Positions 1-6,549 of a stretch of DNA of 15,333 bases are shown here, in pieces (positions within the stretch are counted from its first letter, which is position 1; each line of letters opens with the position of its first letter). The stretch comes from Triparma columacea. Lineage: Eukaryota > Sar > Bolidophyceae > Parmales > Triparmaceae. A program made the translations under genes and the position numbers. The notes beneath the pieces are model-generated. The model ran no database searches. It saw only the letters and a list, made by a program, of their open reading frames with translations, and was not told the DNA's origin. The stretch lies in assembly GCA_030267965.1 (NCBI GenBank), contig BRYA01000549.1, positions 1-15,333 of the forward strand. The letters are read 5' to 3'.

Positions 1-160
1 TGAGTATTGAGAGATGCTTTGGAGATGAGGTCTTCTGGTTTGCGTGTTGTCTTTGTGGCATTCTATATTAAGTAATATACTCGCTTCTCATTCTAACATT
101 CACACACGCACACGCAAATCTCATCTCGCACATCTCCACTCGGCCTTGAATTAAACGCAG

Positions 161-461
161 TAACGCATATGACTTCAATCAGGACGTCACCGGCTGGAAT
201 GTTTGTTCCGTCACCAATTTTGGTAGCATGTTTGCTGGTTCTGGACAATCAGACACTGATCTCAGTTCCGGAACATGCGTAGATTGCCCTACCGGTTCAA
301 CCTCAGGATCTAACAACGAGTACATTGTTGGTAGATGGGAGTGCGTCGCTCCCACGGAGGCTCCCACGGAGGCTCCAACGGAGGCTCCCACTGTGGCTCC
401 CACTGTGGCTCCCACTGTGGCTCCCACGGAGGCACACCGTGGAAAGGGGGGGGTGTCGTGA
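161..461 (+). CDS. 3' terminal exon of a DUF285 (BspA-like) surface protein
   Basis: The reading frame is open from 150 and gives NAYDFNQDVTGWNVCSVTNF followed by GSMFAGSGQ. This is the repeat signature of DUF285/BspA-like leucine-rich repeats (FN.D...WN...V..F..MF). A Cys-containing segment (GTCVDCPTGSTSG) and a Pro-Thr-Glu-Ala/Val tandem repeat follow, then a stop at 459-461. The sequence before the frame ends in a stop and in CGCAG at 156-160, so I infer that 161 is the first base of an exon after an intron. There is no plausible ATG for the whole domain, so the 5' part lies outside the window. DUF285 proteins are usually secreted or surface-exposed; the function of this one is unknown. 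The tail after the repeat is short and unlike the rest, so it may instead be a truncated copy. The 14561 gene is the same family. Confidence 0.6.
348..434 (+). repeat. 12-bp coding minisatellite (Pro-Thr-Glu/Val-Ala)
   Basis: About seven tandem 12-bp units (gctcccacggag and gctcccactgtg variants) encode APTE/APTV repeats in the DUF285 tail. It is probably a flexible, possibly O-glycosylated linker (inference). Confidence 0.8.
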
Positions 462-718
462 AGGACGGAAAGATGAATGTAACCACCCAAGGAGATTGAA
501 CTAGGGAACAAGGGAAAAATATTATTTAGTTTGAGGGCGTCAAGTTTGATTCTTCAAAACAACCGCGTACTTTAACTCCCCCCTCTACTCTGAATCAATC
601 GTCGTTCGTCGTTCTCTTTCACTTCTTCCTCACTTAAATGATGAATCCCATTCCGCCCAATTTCCAATTAATTTAATAATAATAATCTACTCTTTTATAC
701 TATATGCGCGGTGGCACT
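462..718. other. Convergent intergenic region
   Basis: No gene is seen. It lies between the ends of two convergent genes and would hold both 3' UTRs. It is AT-rich near 660-705, with an ATAATAATAAT run. Confidence 0.6.
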
Positions 719-3159
719 CTAATCAATGTAGAACCTCTTGTTCTTGTAGCCTGTGCAGGAACCCTTGTAAGTCTCGAAGAGTCTCTCCACCTCCTCGCAG
801 TACTTCTTATGCCACTTGTCAATGTCCTCCTGGGTCGGCTCGTCAATTTGAGGCATCCCCAGAGGCCTTCCCCTCACATAAACCATCTGGTCGGGCCTCG
901 GGATTGGGGTGTTCCAAAGGCCCCAGAAGTACGTAATGCTCACACCCATTTTCCTACTGAGCGTGGCCAGGGGGCCAGCCTTGACGACGGTCAAGGTCGA
1001 GGTGTTGCCGAGGAGGTAGAGGGGGAGGATGTCAGTGCCCGAGGTTAGGGCGAGCTTTATGAAGCCCTTGCGCTTGGAGAGGTAGAGGCGCTCCTCCTTG
1101 GCGCGACGAGCGAAGCGAGGGCGGCGAGCGAAGCGAGGGCGACGAGCGAAGCGAGGAGCGGAAGGGGGTTAATTTACGAGGGTTTAGGGCGGCGAGCGAA
1201 GCGAGTCGTGGAAGGGGCGGCGAGCGAAGCGAGTCGTGGAAGGGGTTGGTGCGTTATTGGGCTCTCACCTTCCTGCTGGATTTGAAGAGCTCGGCGATGC
1301 CGCCGATGTAGATTACGACGCTGCGGGGGGGCGACGAGCGAAGTGAGGGCGGCGAGCGAAGCGAGTGCGACGAGCGTAGCGAGTCGCAATAAGGGTTGTA
1401 TTTGTGGATTAGATTAGGTGCAGGTTGAGTGCGACGAGCGAGTGTCCTTGCGAGCGAGTGTCCTTGCTCTTAGCAGCGCTTTTCCCCATCTTTCACCAGT
1501 CTCACCTACCGGACGCGCCCTTCTTCTTGAGGTGCCTCTTGAGACTTTTACTGGAGGCGTCGATGAGGCCGAAGACACCCATTACGTGCTTGAGGATGGG
1601 AACCTTGGTGACAACAGAGGCGGCGGCGGTCTTGATGCGATGAGCGAAGCGAGTCGTTGAGGGAGGTTGCGTTTGAGGGGGGTTGCGTTAGTGATTATTT
1701 AATTGTGCATAAGAGCGCCGCAGAGCGATGTGAGTTGTGTCAAAGGCGACCAGCGAAGCGGGTCGTTGAGGGAGGTTGCGTTGAGGGGGGTTGCGTTAGT
1801 GATTATTTAATTGTGCATAAGAGCGCCGCAGAGCGATGTGAGTTGTCAAAGGCGAAGAGCGAAGCGAGTCGTTGAGGGAGGTTGCGTTTGAGGGGGGTTG
1901 CGTTAGTGATTATTTAATTGTGCATAAGAGCGCCGCAGAGCGAAGCGAGTCGTTGAGGGAGGTTTCGTTGAGGGAGGTTTCGTCGAGGGGGGTTGCGTTA
2001 GTGAATATTTAATTGTGCACCAGAGCTATGTGAGTTGTCAAAGGTTATTGTATTGCGTCGATGTAGTCTCCTTGCTCCCCCCCCCCAGATGATCTTCCGC
2101 CTCTGGTCAATTCTCACCTTGATTTGGCGGAACTCGTCGATGCAGTAGTTGGCAGAGCACATACCACAGAAGGATATAACACCGTGGGGCTGGGCTGCGA
2201 GTATGTAACAAGGCGAGGCGAACGCGAGTCGCAAGATGGATTGTTAATGGGTTCGTGAATGTGGAGAGAGATGGTCGTTGATCGTTGGGTGCTTTCTTTC
2301 GTTTCTTGTCGTTGCACTTCCAATGGACAATGTACTCACCTGCGAGTATGTAAGATTTTCCCGTCTTGAAGTGCGCGGAAAGCTCCTCATCTGACGTCTC
2401 GCGGACCTCTGCGGCGACAAGCAAAGGGAGTCGCGGAAGGTGGTGGGTGCGTTAGTGGCGACGAGCGAAGCGAGTCGCAGAAGGGGTGGGTGGGTTAGTG
2501 GGGTGCGTCAATTAGTGGGGTGGTTGAGAAGGAGCAACGGTTGCTGCATATCATCGGAGCCATGGAAGAGTAAGCCTGGGGGTTCGAAGTGGCTATCGTT
2601 CAGCACGAGCCACCTCTTGGCCTCGCCACCTATGCCTTCGCCACCTATGCCTCGCCACCTATACCTCGCCACTTACCCGAGTAGTTGAAGTAACCGCACA
2701 TGGGACCGAGGAAGGTCTTGGTGAACCAGGGGGAGTGGATGGCAGGGAAGACGCAACTCAGCATGAACGGGAGAGCTGGGAGAGGGGCTTTGTTGTACAG
2801 GGAGTAAATGGAGTAGATGGAGTAGGGGAGGGTGAAGAGATAGGTGGACGCAAAGGCTGTGGACTGGACGCAGCCGATTAGGTAGCTGGGGAGGGGGGCG
2901 ACGAGAGAAGCGAGTTGCAGGAAGCGTTATGTGATGAGTTGAGAAGCGTTATCGGTGGCGACGAGCGAAGAGACGAGTGCGAAGAGACGAGTGCCATCCG
3001 AAATATGCAGAGGTATCGGGAGAGAGGAGGGGAAGATGGGAGAAGTTGGGTTTCAATGGTTAGAAGGAAGTTTCTTTGTACGATAAGTGGATTTAAAAAG
3101 ACTCACGAGAGGGTAGAAGGCGGAGGAGTAGTGTGAACAGTGTAGGGAATAGGTGCCAT
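719..3159 (-). CDS. DGAT2: Diacylglycerol acyltransferase 2 (DGAT2/MOGAT family), seven exons
   Basis: This enzyme transfers an acyl group from acyl-CoA to diacylglycerol, making triacylglycerol at the ER. Exons on the minus strand: 3159-3107, 2885-2677, 2408-2340, 2194-2118, 1630-1506, 1320-1269, 1096-719. They total 963 nt and encode 320 residues with consistent phases; all donors are GTGAGN or GTAAGT. Family marks: hydrophobic N-terminal region about 19-75; LGPMCGYFNYS (77-87); ETSDEELSAHFKTGKSYILA (about 91-110); QPHG (112-115), at the family's HPHG/EPHG active-site block; VIYIGGIAELF; RKGFIKLALTSGTDILPLYLLGNT; SITYFWGLWNTPIP; and a C-terminal PQIDEPTQEDIDKWHKKY helix. Length suits the family. 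Gln in place of His at 112 matters because that His is important in well-studied members. All six introns carry GAGCGAAGCGAG-type repeats, though intron 3 only a degenerate one. The start was chosen because ATG 3159 leads into exon 1 with a good GTGAGT donor. Family call near certain; exact borders good. Confidence 0.93.
1108..1155. repeat. GAGCGAAGCGAG array in DGAT2 intron 6
   Basis: Three copies of the 12-bp core at 1108-1119, 1126-1137 and 1144-1155, spaced exactly 18 bp. The array sits at the acceptor end of the intron, 11 bp from exon 7. These copies lack extended complementary arms. Confidence 0.9.
1194..1233. repeat. Two GAGCGAAGCGAG copies in DGAT2 intron 6
   Basis: Cores at 1194-1205 and 1222-1233, each inside a duplicated block (ggcgg...gtcgtggaagggg). 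The flanks pair only if G-T pairs are allowed. Confidence 0.85.
1335..1388. repeat. Three core copies in DGAT2 intron 5, one a perfect hairpin
   Basis: Variant cores at 1335-1346 (GAGCGAAGTGAG), 1354-1365 (exact) and 1372-1383 (GAGCGTAGCGAG). The last is flanked by 6-bp complementary arms, TGCGAC at 1366-1371 and GTCGCA at 1383-1388. Confidence 0.85.
1642..2046. repeat. Four-copy tandem repeat filling DGAT2 intron 4
   Basis: Copies begin at 1642, 1751, 1857 and 1938, giving units of about 109, 106, 81 and 109 bp. Each begins with a GAGCGAAGCGAG-type core and contains, read on the gene strand, a CACTAACGCAACC branch-site-like motif and a C-rich tract. The shorter third unit lacks the segment with gatgtgagttgtcaaaggcg. 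Intron 4 (1631-2117, 487 nt) is therefore largely self-duplicated sequence. Confidence 0.88.
2195..2353 (-). repeat. DGAT2 intron 3 bounded by a 14-bp direct repeat
   Basis: On the gene strand TTACATACTCGCAG occurs just before the donor (2353-2340) and again as the last 14 bases of the intron (2208-2195), supplying its AG. The intron runs 2195-2339 (145 nt). A perfect 14-bp repeat exactly abutting both splice sites looks like a target-site or staggered-break duplication made when the intron was inserted (inference). Confidence 0.85.
2414..2478. repeat. Two GCGAC/GTCGC-armed hairpins in DGAT2 intron 2
   Basis: The first has arms 2414-2418 and 2430-2434 around a degenerate core (AAGCAAAGGGA). 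The second has arms 2458-2462 and 2474-2478 around GAGCGAAGCGA. In the first copy the arms are kept although the core has changed. Confidence 0.8.
2621..2676 (-). repeat. 14-bp tandem repeat next to the intron 2 donor
   Basis: About four units of GTGGCGAGGYATAG, read on the gene strand, begin four bases inside the intron, immediately after the GTAA of its donor. A further sign of intron growth by tandem duplication. Confidence 0.75.
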
Positions 3160-3281
3160 GGTGATTGACTTTTGTGGGGAGGGAGACCAAAAAAAGAAAA
3201 AAAGGGAGACAAAAGACATTTCTCCCACATTTCTCCCATTTTACCACATTACGTACGCAATTGAAAGGTAACATACTCATA
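3160..3281. promoter_or_regulatory. Bidirectional promoter region (DGAT2 / Gly-rich membrane protein)
   Basis: Only 122 bp separate the two divergent start codons. The interval has A-rich runs near 3189-3202 and a doubled catttctccca motif at about 3216-3240. There is no clear TATA box. Shared regulation is inferred from the spacing. Confidence 0.5.
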
Positions 3282-4025
3282 ATGAAGGAGGATAGAGAGG
3301 ATACAACGAACGTTAATGAAAATAGAGTAGGAATCAAAGATTTTATGCCTGTGACCATGGCGGAGGGGGTAAGCAAAGTCAGCAGGAGGATCATGTTGGG
3401 GGGCCTTTTGGGGGCAGTGGGGGGAGCAGGGTTAGCAGTATATAGGGGGGGAGTGGTGGGGGCATATGCTGGGAATATGGCGGGGAGGTAAGTCGGTGAG
3501 CGAAGCGAACCGCTGAAGGGGTTTGGGGTGGGGGTGTGGGAGGGAGGGAGGGGAGTTGTTGTACGTCGTGGAGGCGGAGACACGCGAATGGCTGCTACAA
3601 GAAACCTAACCCCCCCCCCTCCCAGCTTTGCAGTCACAGCCTGCGCCATTTACGTCCCCGAGAGGTTCTACAACTTCGCGTCCAGGAGTTTCTCCAAGCC
3701 CCCCCTCGTCGACGACATATACACCAGGGCAGGGGAACACGACATCTTCCCATCCCACGTTTTCGGCGGAGCAGTAGGGGGAGGCATCATGGGATCGCTT
3801 TTTAGAGCCTCAGTGGCGGGGGGAGGGATTCCAGGAGCAGTCATGATGGGCATCGGAGGGATGGGACTAGGGATGGCCGAGAAGACTTTCATAGAGTGGA
3901 AGGAAGAAGAGAGGAACAGGAGGGAGATGGAGTACGGGGGAAGGGACGGGGACGGGGGGGAAGACAGAGGATGGGGAGGAGACCAGAGAGGAAGGAAACA
4001 TTATGACCCCAAGAGCTATAGATGA
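3282..4025 (+). CDS. Gly-rich multi-span membrane protein, Tim17/22/23-like (tentative), two exons
   Basis: Exons 3282-3487 and 3626-4025 give 606 nt, 201 residues. The intron (3488-3625) has donor GTAAGT, a CTAAC branch motif and a C-rich tract ending in CCCAG. The AG|C junction restores a Ser codon and joins NMAG to SFAVTACAIYVPERF in frame. The protein has Gly-rich hydrophobic segments at about 35-70 and 115-150, with GxxxG-like spacing (MLGGLLGAVGGAGLAVYRGG; HVFGGAVGGGIMGSLFR; GIGGMGLGMAEK). This recalls the PRAT/Tim17-Tim22-Tim23 superfamily of mitochondrial and plastid inner membranes, but I do not see the complete PRAT motif, so the family is uncertain. The C-terminal 45 residues are charged (KEEERNRREMEYGGRDGD). 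TGA is followed at once by TAA. The gene model is better supported than the family. Confidence 0.65.
3494..3512. repeat. CGGT/ACCG-armed GAGCGAAGCGA hairpin in the intron
   Basis: The core at 3498-3508 has arms CGGT (3494-3497) and ACCG (3509-3512). It starts 6 bp after the donor G of the membrane-protein gene. The arms differ from those in DGAT2 yet are still complementary. Confidence 0.85.
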
Positions 4026-4195
4026 TAAACAAAAAAGTTTTATTTGAATTCAGAAGTATACAGATAGTTGTCTTGCCAGCAAAAAAAAGGCGGAATGAGC
4101 GGTCTCCCAACACCAAATATATTTTCTTTACTGGCTCCAATCGCTCTCAAACTTTGCCGGCGTGCTCCTCTCGGCTTGGGGTTGCGACGCTGGGC

Positions 4196-4204
4196 AAAAA
4201 AAAA
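4196..4204 (-). terminator. RNA polymerase III terminator
   Basis: A run of nine T on the minus strand starts four bases after the last encoded tRNA base, as expected for Pol III termination. Confidence 0.85.
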
Positions 4205-4244
4205 CGTTTGCCCCCTGGCAGGATCGAACTGCCGACTTCCGGAT

Positions 4245-4281
4245 CGCGCAACACATGTGTTGTGGGAAGTATAATTTCGAA
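4245..4281 (-). other. tRNA intron 2, canonical position 37/38 (37 nt)
   Basis: It lies directly 3' of anticodon-loop base A37, the usual eukaryotic tRNA intron site. It contains the palindrome ACACATGTGT, which includes ATG, complementary to the CAT anticodon. Confidence 0.82.
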
Positions 4282-4294
4282 TATGAGACCGACG

Positions 4295-4374
4295 CTATAA
4301 TTTTCGGGTGGGGGTGGGAATGGATGGGTAAGACGTTGGCGTGCATCAAACATGTAGCGATCGAAAACGCGTAC
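4295..4374 (-). other. tRNA intron 1, ectopic in the D-stem (80 nt)
   Basis: It is inserted between G24 and C25. It begins GTACGCG and ends TTATAG, so it has GT...AG termini, although the border can slide by two bases because exon and intron both end in AG. CGCTA inside the intron (4353-4357) is complementary to TAGCG spanning the 3' junction (4293-4297), a pairing that could help form a splicing-endonuclease substrate. Confidence 0.78.
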
Positions 4375-4398
4375 CTCTACCAACTGAGCTAAAGGGGC

Positions 4399-4615
4399 CA
4401 TTAATAAGAAATTTTGATTTTTTAGTACGATTTCAATACTTCCCTTTTCATTGTGGTGTGTGTTGTGGACGCTTTTGGTCACTTTTGGTTTGGAGCTCCA
4501 ATATTAGCACCTAACGTTTGGGTTTTCTACCCTAAGTACTTCAAAGCTTTTCACTAAAAGTTTAGCGTCCTAATTTGCCGCTATAAACTTACATTCGGGA
4601 TAGGTTCACTCAAAA
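4399..4615. other. Intergenic, no gene seen
   Basis: AT-rich sequence upstream of the tRNA. I see no ORF, repeat or RNA signal that I can support. Confidence 0.5.
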
Positions 4616-5085
4616 ATGGAATCACGATCAGAGGTACAATCGGTACACAATTCATCAGAGACCACATGTGGCAGTATCTAGTTGGGACGATTTGACAGAC
4701 GGTCAGCAGTTGTGCTTGAAGTGGGCCGAAGGCCAAGACTGGGATCGCATCAAGGGGTACGCCAAAGAACATGGTCCTGAGGTGTTGTTAGGCGTTCATA
4801 CAAAGCATGGTGATAGGAAATGGGACGTATGGTCAGTGAGGGAGTGTCAGGTCAAGCACTGGAGGGAGCACAGGGTGCAATGCAGGGGACCCGCTGAACG
4901 AAAGGGGGGAGAGTGAGGCAATGGTCAAGAAAAGATCAAAGACATGGAAGGGGATTAAGGGGGGAGGAGCGGATGTGGGAGTAGCGGATGTGGGAGTAGC
5001 GGAAGGAGCAGGTGCGACGGGGAACAATGGCAAGAATGGCAAGAAGGGGAAGAAGGGCAAGAATAGTAGGGGTAAGAAGAAGTGA
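4616..5085 (+). pseudogene. Decayed MYND-zinc-finger-like gene
   Basis: Three reading-frame pieces abut. ATG 4616 gives MESRSEVQSV...TTCGSI and stops. A second frame (about 4668-4916) encodes a segment ending VRECQVKHWREHRVQC, the hallmark second half of a MYND finger (CQ..HW..H...C). A third frame continues to 5085 with a Lys/Gly-rich basic tail that includes ATG 4921. The upstream MYND ligands look replaced: the pattern reads H-x2-H-G-x3-W-x2-W where Cys pairs are expected. No GT-AG intron restores the frame. Lost ligands and frame breaks suggest a pseudogene; a short expressed ORF cannot be excluded. MYND domains mediate protein-protein contacts. Confidence 0.5.
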
Positions 5086-5112
5086 ACGAAACAATACAGT
5101 AATGCGGAGGCT

Positions 5113-5154
5113 ATAAGCAATTTTTCAGAATTCGATGTACATCAAATTGCTTAT
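5113..5154. terminator. 11-bp inverted repeat followed by a T-run
   Basis: ATAAGCAATTT (5113-5123) and AAATTGCTTAT (5144-5154) are perfectly complementary around a 20-nt loop, and T-rich sequence follows. It may act in 3'-end formation of the MYND-like unit, or be a tiny transposon relic; the role is unproven. Confidence 0.5.
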
Positions 5155-5387
5155 TTTTTAGCGAGTAGCGTGAGAATGAACAATTTCACATTTAATTTCT
5201 CCAACATTTTGTTCCCTTTAGACTCATTCCATTCCAGGCCTTTCTTTCTCAGAATTATTATCGACTTTTTGTTTATTCCTTCTTCACGGGTTTTTGGAGA
5301 TATCGAGTGCGATTGAAGATTGGTGTTAGGTCACTCTCACACAGGAAAGTAAAGTGTCAATCTACTACAGCTTGTTGTTGGGTTGTG
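5155..5387. other. Intergenic, no gene seen
   Basis: T-rich sequence with no coding or repeat signal that I can support. Confidence 0.5.
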
Positions 5388-5523
5388 TTTGTTCCTCAGT
5401 ATGGTCGTTTGGCAGCCATTTACCCCTTACTGGCGTTGAATCATAGCGCGTGTCTCCGAAATGCACGTCGCATATCATATGTAAAGTTGAGTTGTGGTAT
5501 ATTTACATCCTTGGAACAAACAA
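5388..5523. repeat. Direct duplication, copy 1
   Basis: It matches 5688-5823 at an offset of 300 bp over most of its length, with shared blocks such as gtttgttcctcagtatggtc and gcgcgtgtctccgaaatgca. Read on the minus strand, one frame gives ICDVHFGDTRYDSTPVRGKW then LPNDHTEEQ. The family is not recognised. Confidence 0.85.
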
Positions 5524-5687
5524 CATTCTCATCTCATCCTTGTCCCCAGCTTACTAAAACTTACCTGAATCATCGCAAGAGCGGTAGTTGAAAAGCAAGT
5601 GTTGGGGCGCGCGAGCAGACGTGTGTTAGACAGCTTGAAATGTATCCTTCCAGCCCGTGTTTGTGTTTGCTGTTGATTTTGTTGTTG

Positions 5688-5823
5688 TTTGTTCCTCAGT
5701 ATGGTCGTTTGGCAGCCATTTTGTCATTGCTGGCGTTAAATCATAGCGCGTGTCTCCGAAATGCACGTCGCATATCATATTATGGAATTCTTGTGGTATA
5801 TTTACATCAGCGGAACAAACAAG
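5688..5823. repeat. Direct duplication, copy 2
   Basis: The counterpart of 5388-5523. On the minus strand the same frame reads ICDVHFGDTRYDLTPAMTKW then LPNDHTEEQT, in an 87-codon ORF (5889-5626) without a recognisable family. A relative one-base frame change near 5480/5780 separates the copies, suggesting that they are decayed remnants of a duplicated or transposon-borne coding segment. Confidence 0.85.
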
Positions 5824-6207
5824 CAACAACCCTTTATCAAAATTTCCCCCAATCTGGATTTGTCTGCGAGATGTCCTGCACATCTCCATTGAATTTCCTC
5901 AATCTCACCTTTTTTGCTCTATCTTGTTACCAATTTACGTGCAATAATGAGTATCTAGTGTGTGTGTGTATATGTATGTATGAAGGAGTGCAGGAAAAGG
6001 GATGAAAAAGCTACCTAAAGAAGAGTGAGTGTCGAGGTCTTCCAACCCAACCCAAAATCTTCCCCTCTTACGGGTTTTTGTTGGTAATTTTAGTGTTCAC
6101 GTGTAGATGATTGAATAATTATGTTGAATTGGTGGTAACCCTGATTTTCTGGGGGTTAAAACGGAATATATCAAAATTCTTCTGAATGTCCAAAAATGAA
6201 AAATGGA
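5824..6207. other. Intergenic, no gene seen
   Basis: It holds a short TG/TATG microsatellite at about 5958-5984 and AT-rich sequence. A weak plus-strand ORF runs through from 5640 to 6005 with no family signal, and I do not call it. Confidence 0.5.
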
Positions 6208-6403
6208 CTTGAAGATAGCCTTTGGGCCAAAAGGCAAAAGTTTTCAGAGAAATAGGCAATTTTATAGGCAAAGGCAAATAGGCACCCGTTGGAACCAATC
6301 AGATCGCCGGATTTGCGGATATATAGCCGTTAAATAAACTTTTTTAGCGAAGTTATAGGCAAAATTTTAGGCATTGCCTGCTGGCCCAAAGGCTACTTGA
6401 AGA
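6208..6403. mobile_element. hAT-like MITE, 180 bp, with 8-bp TSD
   Basis: Perfect 13-bp terminal inverted repeats, TAGCCTTTGGGCC at 6216-6228 and GGCCCAAAGGCTA at 6383-6395, extend to 20 matches in 22. They are flanked by an identical 8-bp direct repeat CTTGAAGA (6208-6215 and 6396-6403). The interior is AT-rich with several ATAGGCA motifs and has no transposase ORF. An 8-bp target-site duplication and short TIRs fit hAT superfamily non-autonomous elements. The TIR start TAGCC is not a textbook hAT end, so the superfamily is tentative. Confidence 0.88.
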
Positions 6404-6549
6404 ATTCTGGATTCTGGATCTGGAAAGCAGGCTGAAGTCTTCTCGGCCATCCCCAGTCCCATCCCTCCGACCTCCCCCCCATAATAAGATAAACTCTTGT
6501 TTGCTGATACTAGGTGTTTCTCACTCATCAAAACTAAGAGTCTCACTCA
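6404..6549. other. Downstream flank of the helicase gene
   Basis: Short interval between the MITE and the helicase stop codon, probably its 3' UTR. It contains two copies of tctcactcatca (about 6519 and 6541). Confidence 0.5.

Larger units (their letters stand above)
4209..4398 (-). tRNA. tRNA-Met(CAT), elongator type, with two introns
   Basis: Exons 4398-4375, 4294-4282 and 4244-4209 join to exactly 73 nt with a full cloverleaf. The acceptor GCCCCTT pairs with AGGGGGC (one G-T pair), discriminator A. The D-stem GCTC/GAGC encloses loop AGTTGGTA. The anticodon arm TCGGT-CTCATAA-TCCGG carries anticodon CAT and the T31/T39 apposition seen in other elongator Met tRNAs. The variable loop is AAGTC. 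The T-arm GGCAG-TTCGATC-CTGCC marks it as elongator rather than initiator. A box (4391-4380) and B box (near 4221-4230) are present and a T9 terminator follows. The second intron is at the canonical 37/38 site; the first splits the D-stem between 24 and 25. Without removing both, neither D-stem nor anticodon stem forms. CCA is not encoded. Confidence 0.88.

Noticed and set aside
1..160. Possible upstream exon of the first DUF285 gene
   Set aside because: All three plus frames have early stops and no DUF285 signature, so I treat it as intron or flank only.
1098..1388. CRISPR-like array (regularly spaced short repeats)
   Set aside because: Repeats and spacers are too short (18-bp period, no unique spacers) and they lie in spliceosomal introns of a eukaryotic gene.
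3053..3649. 198-codon minus-strand ORF
   Set aside because: It runs antisense through the membrane-protein exon and through DGAT2 exon 1 in the wrong frame, with Pro-rich composition from the G-rich intron.
4351..4398. A separate tRNA-Glu (TTC in a loop TTTTCGA) read from the 5' tRNA exon
   Set aside because: The anticodon stem ACGCG has no partner and no T-arm follows at the right distance. The two-intron tRNA-Met explains every element.
5640..6005. 121-codon plus-strand ORF with a hydrophobic start
   Set aside because: No family signal. It overlaps the duplicated segment, whose conserved frame is on the other strand.
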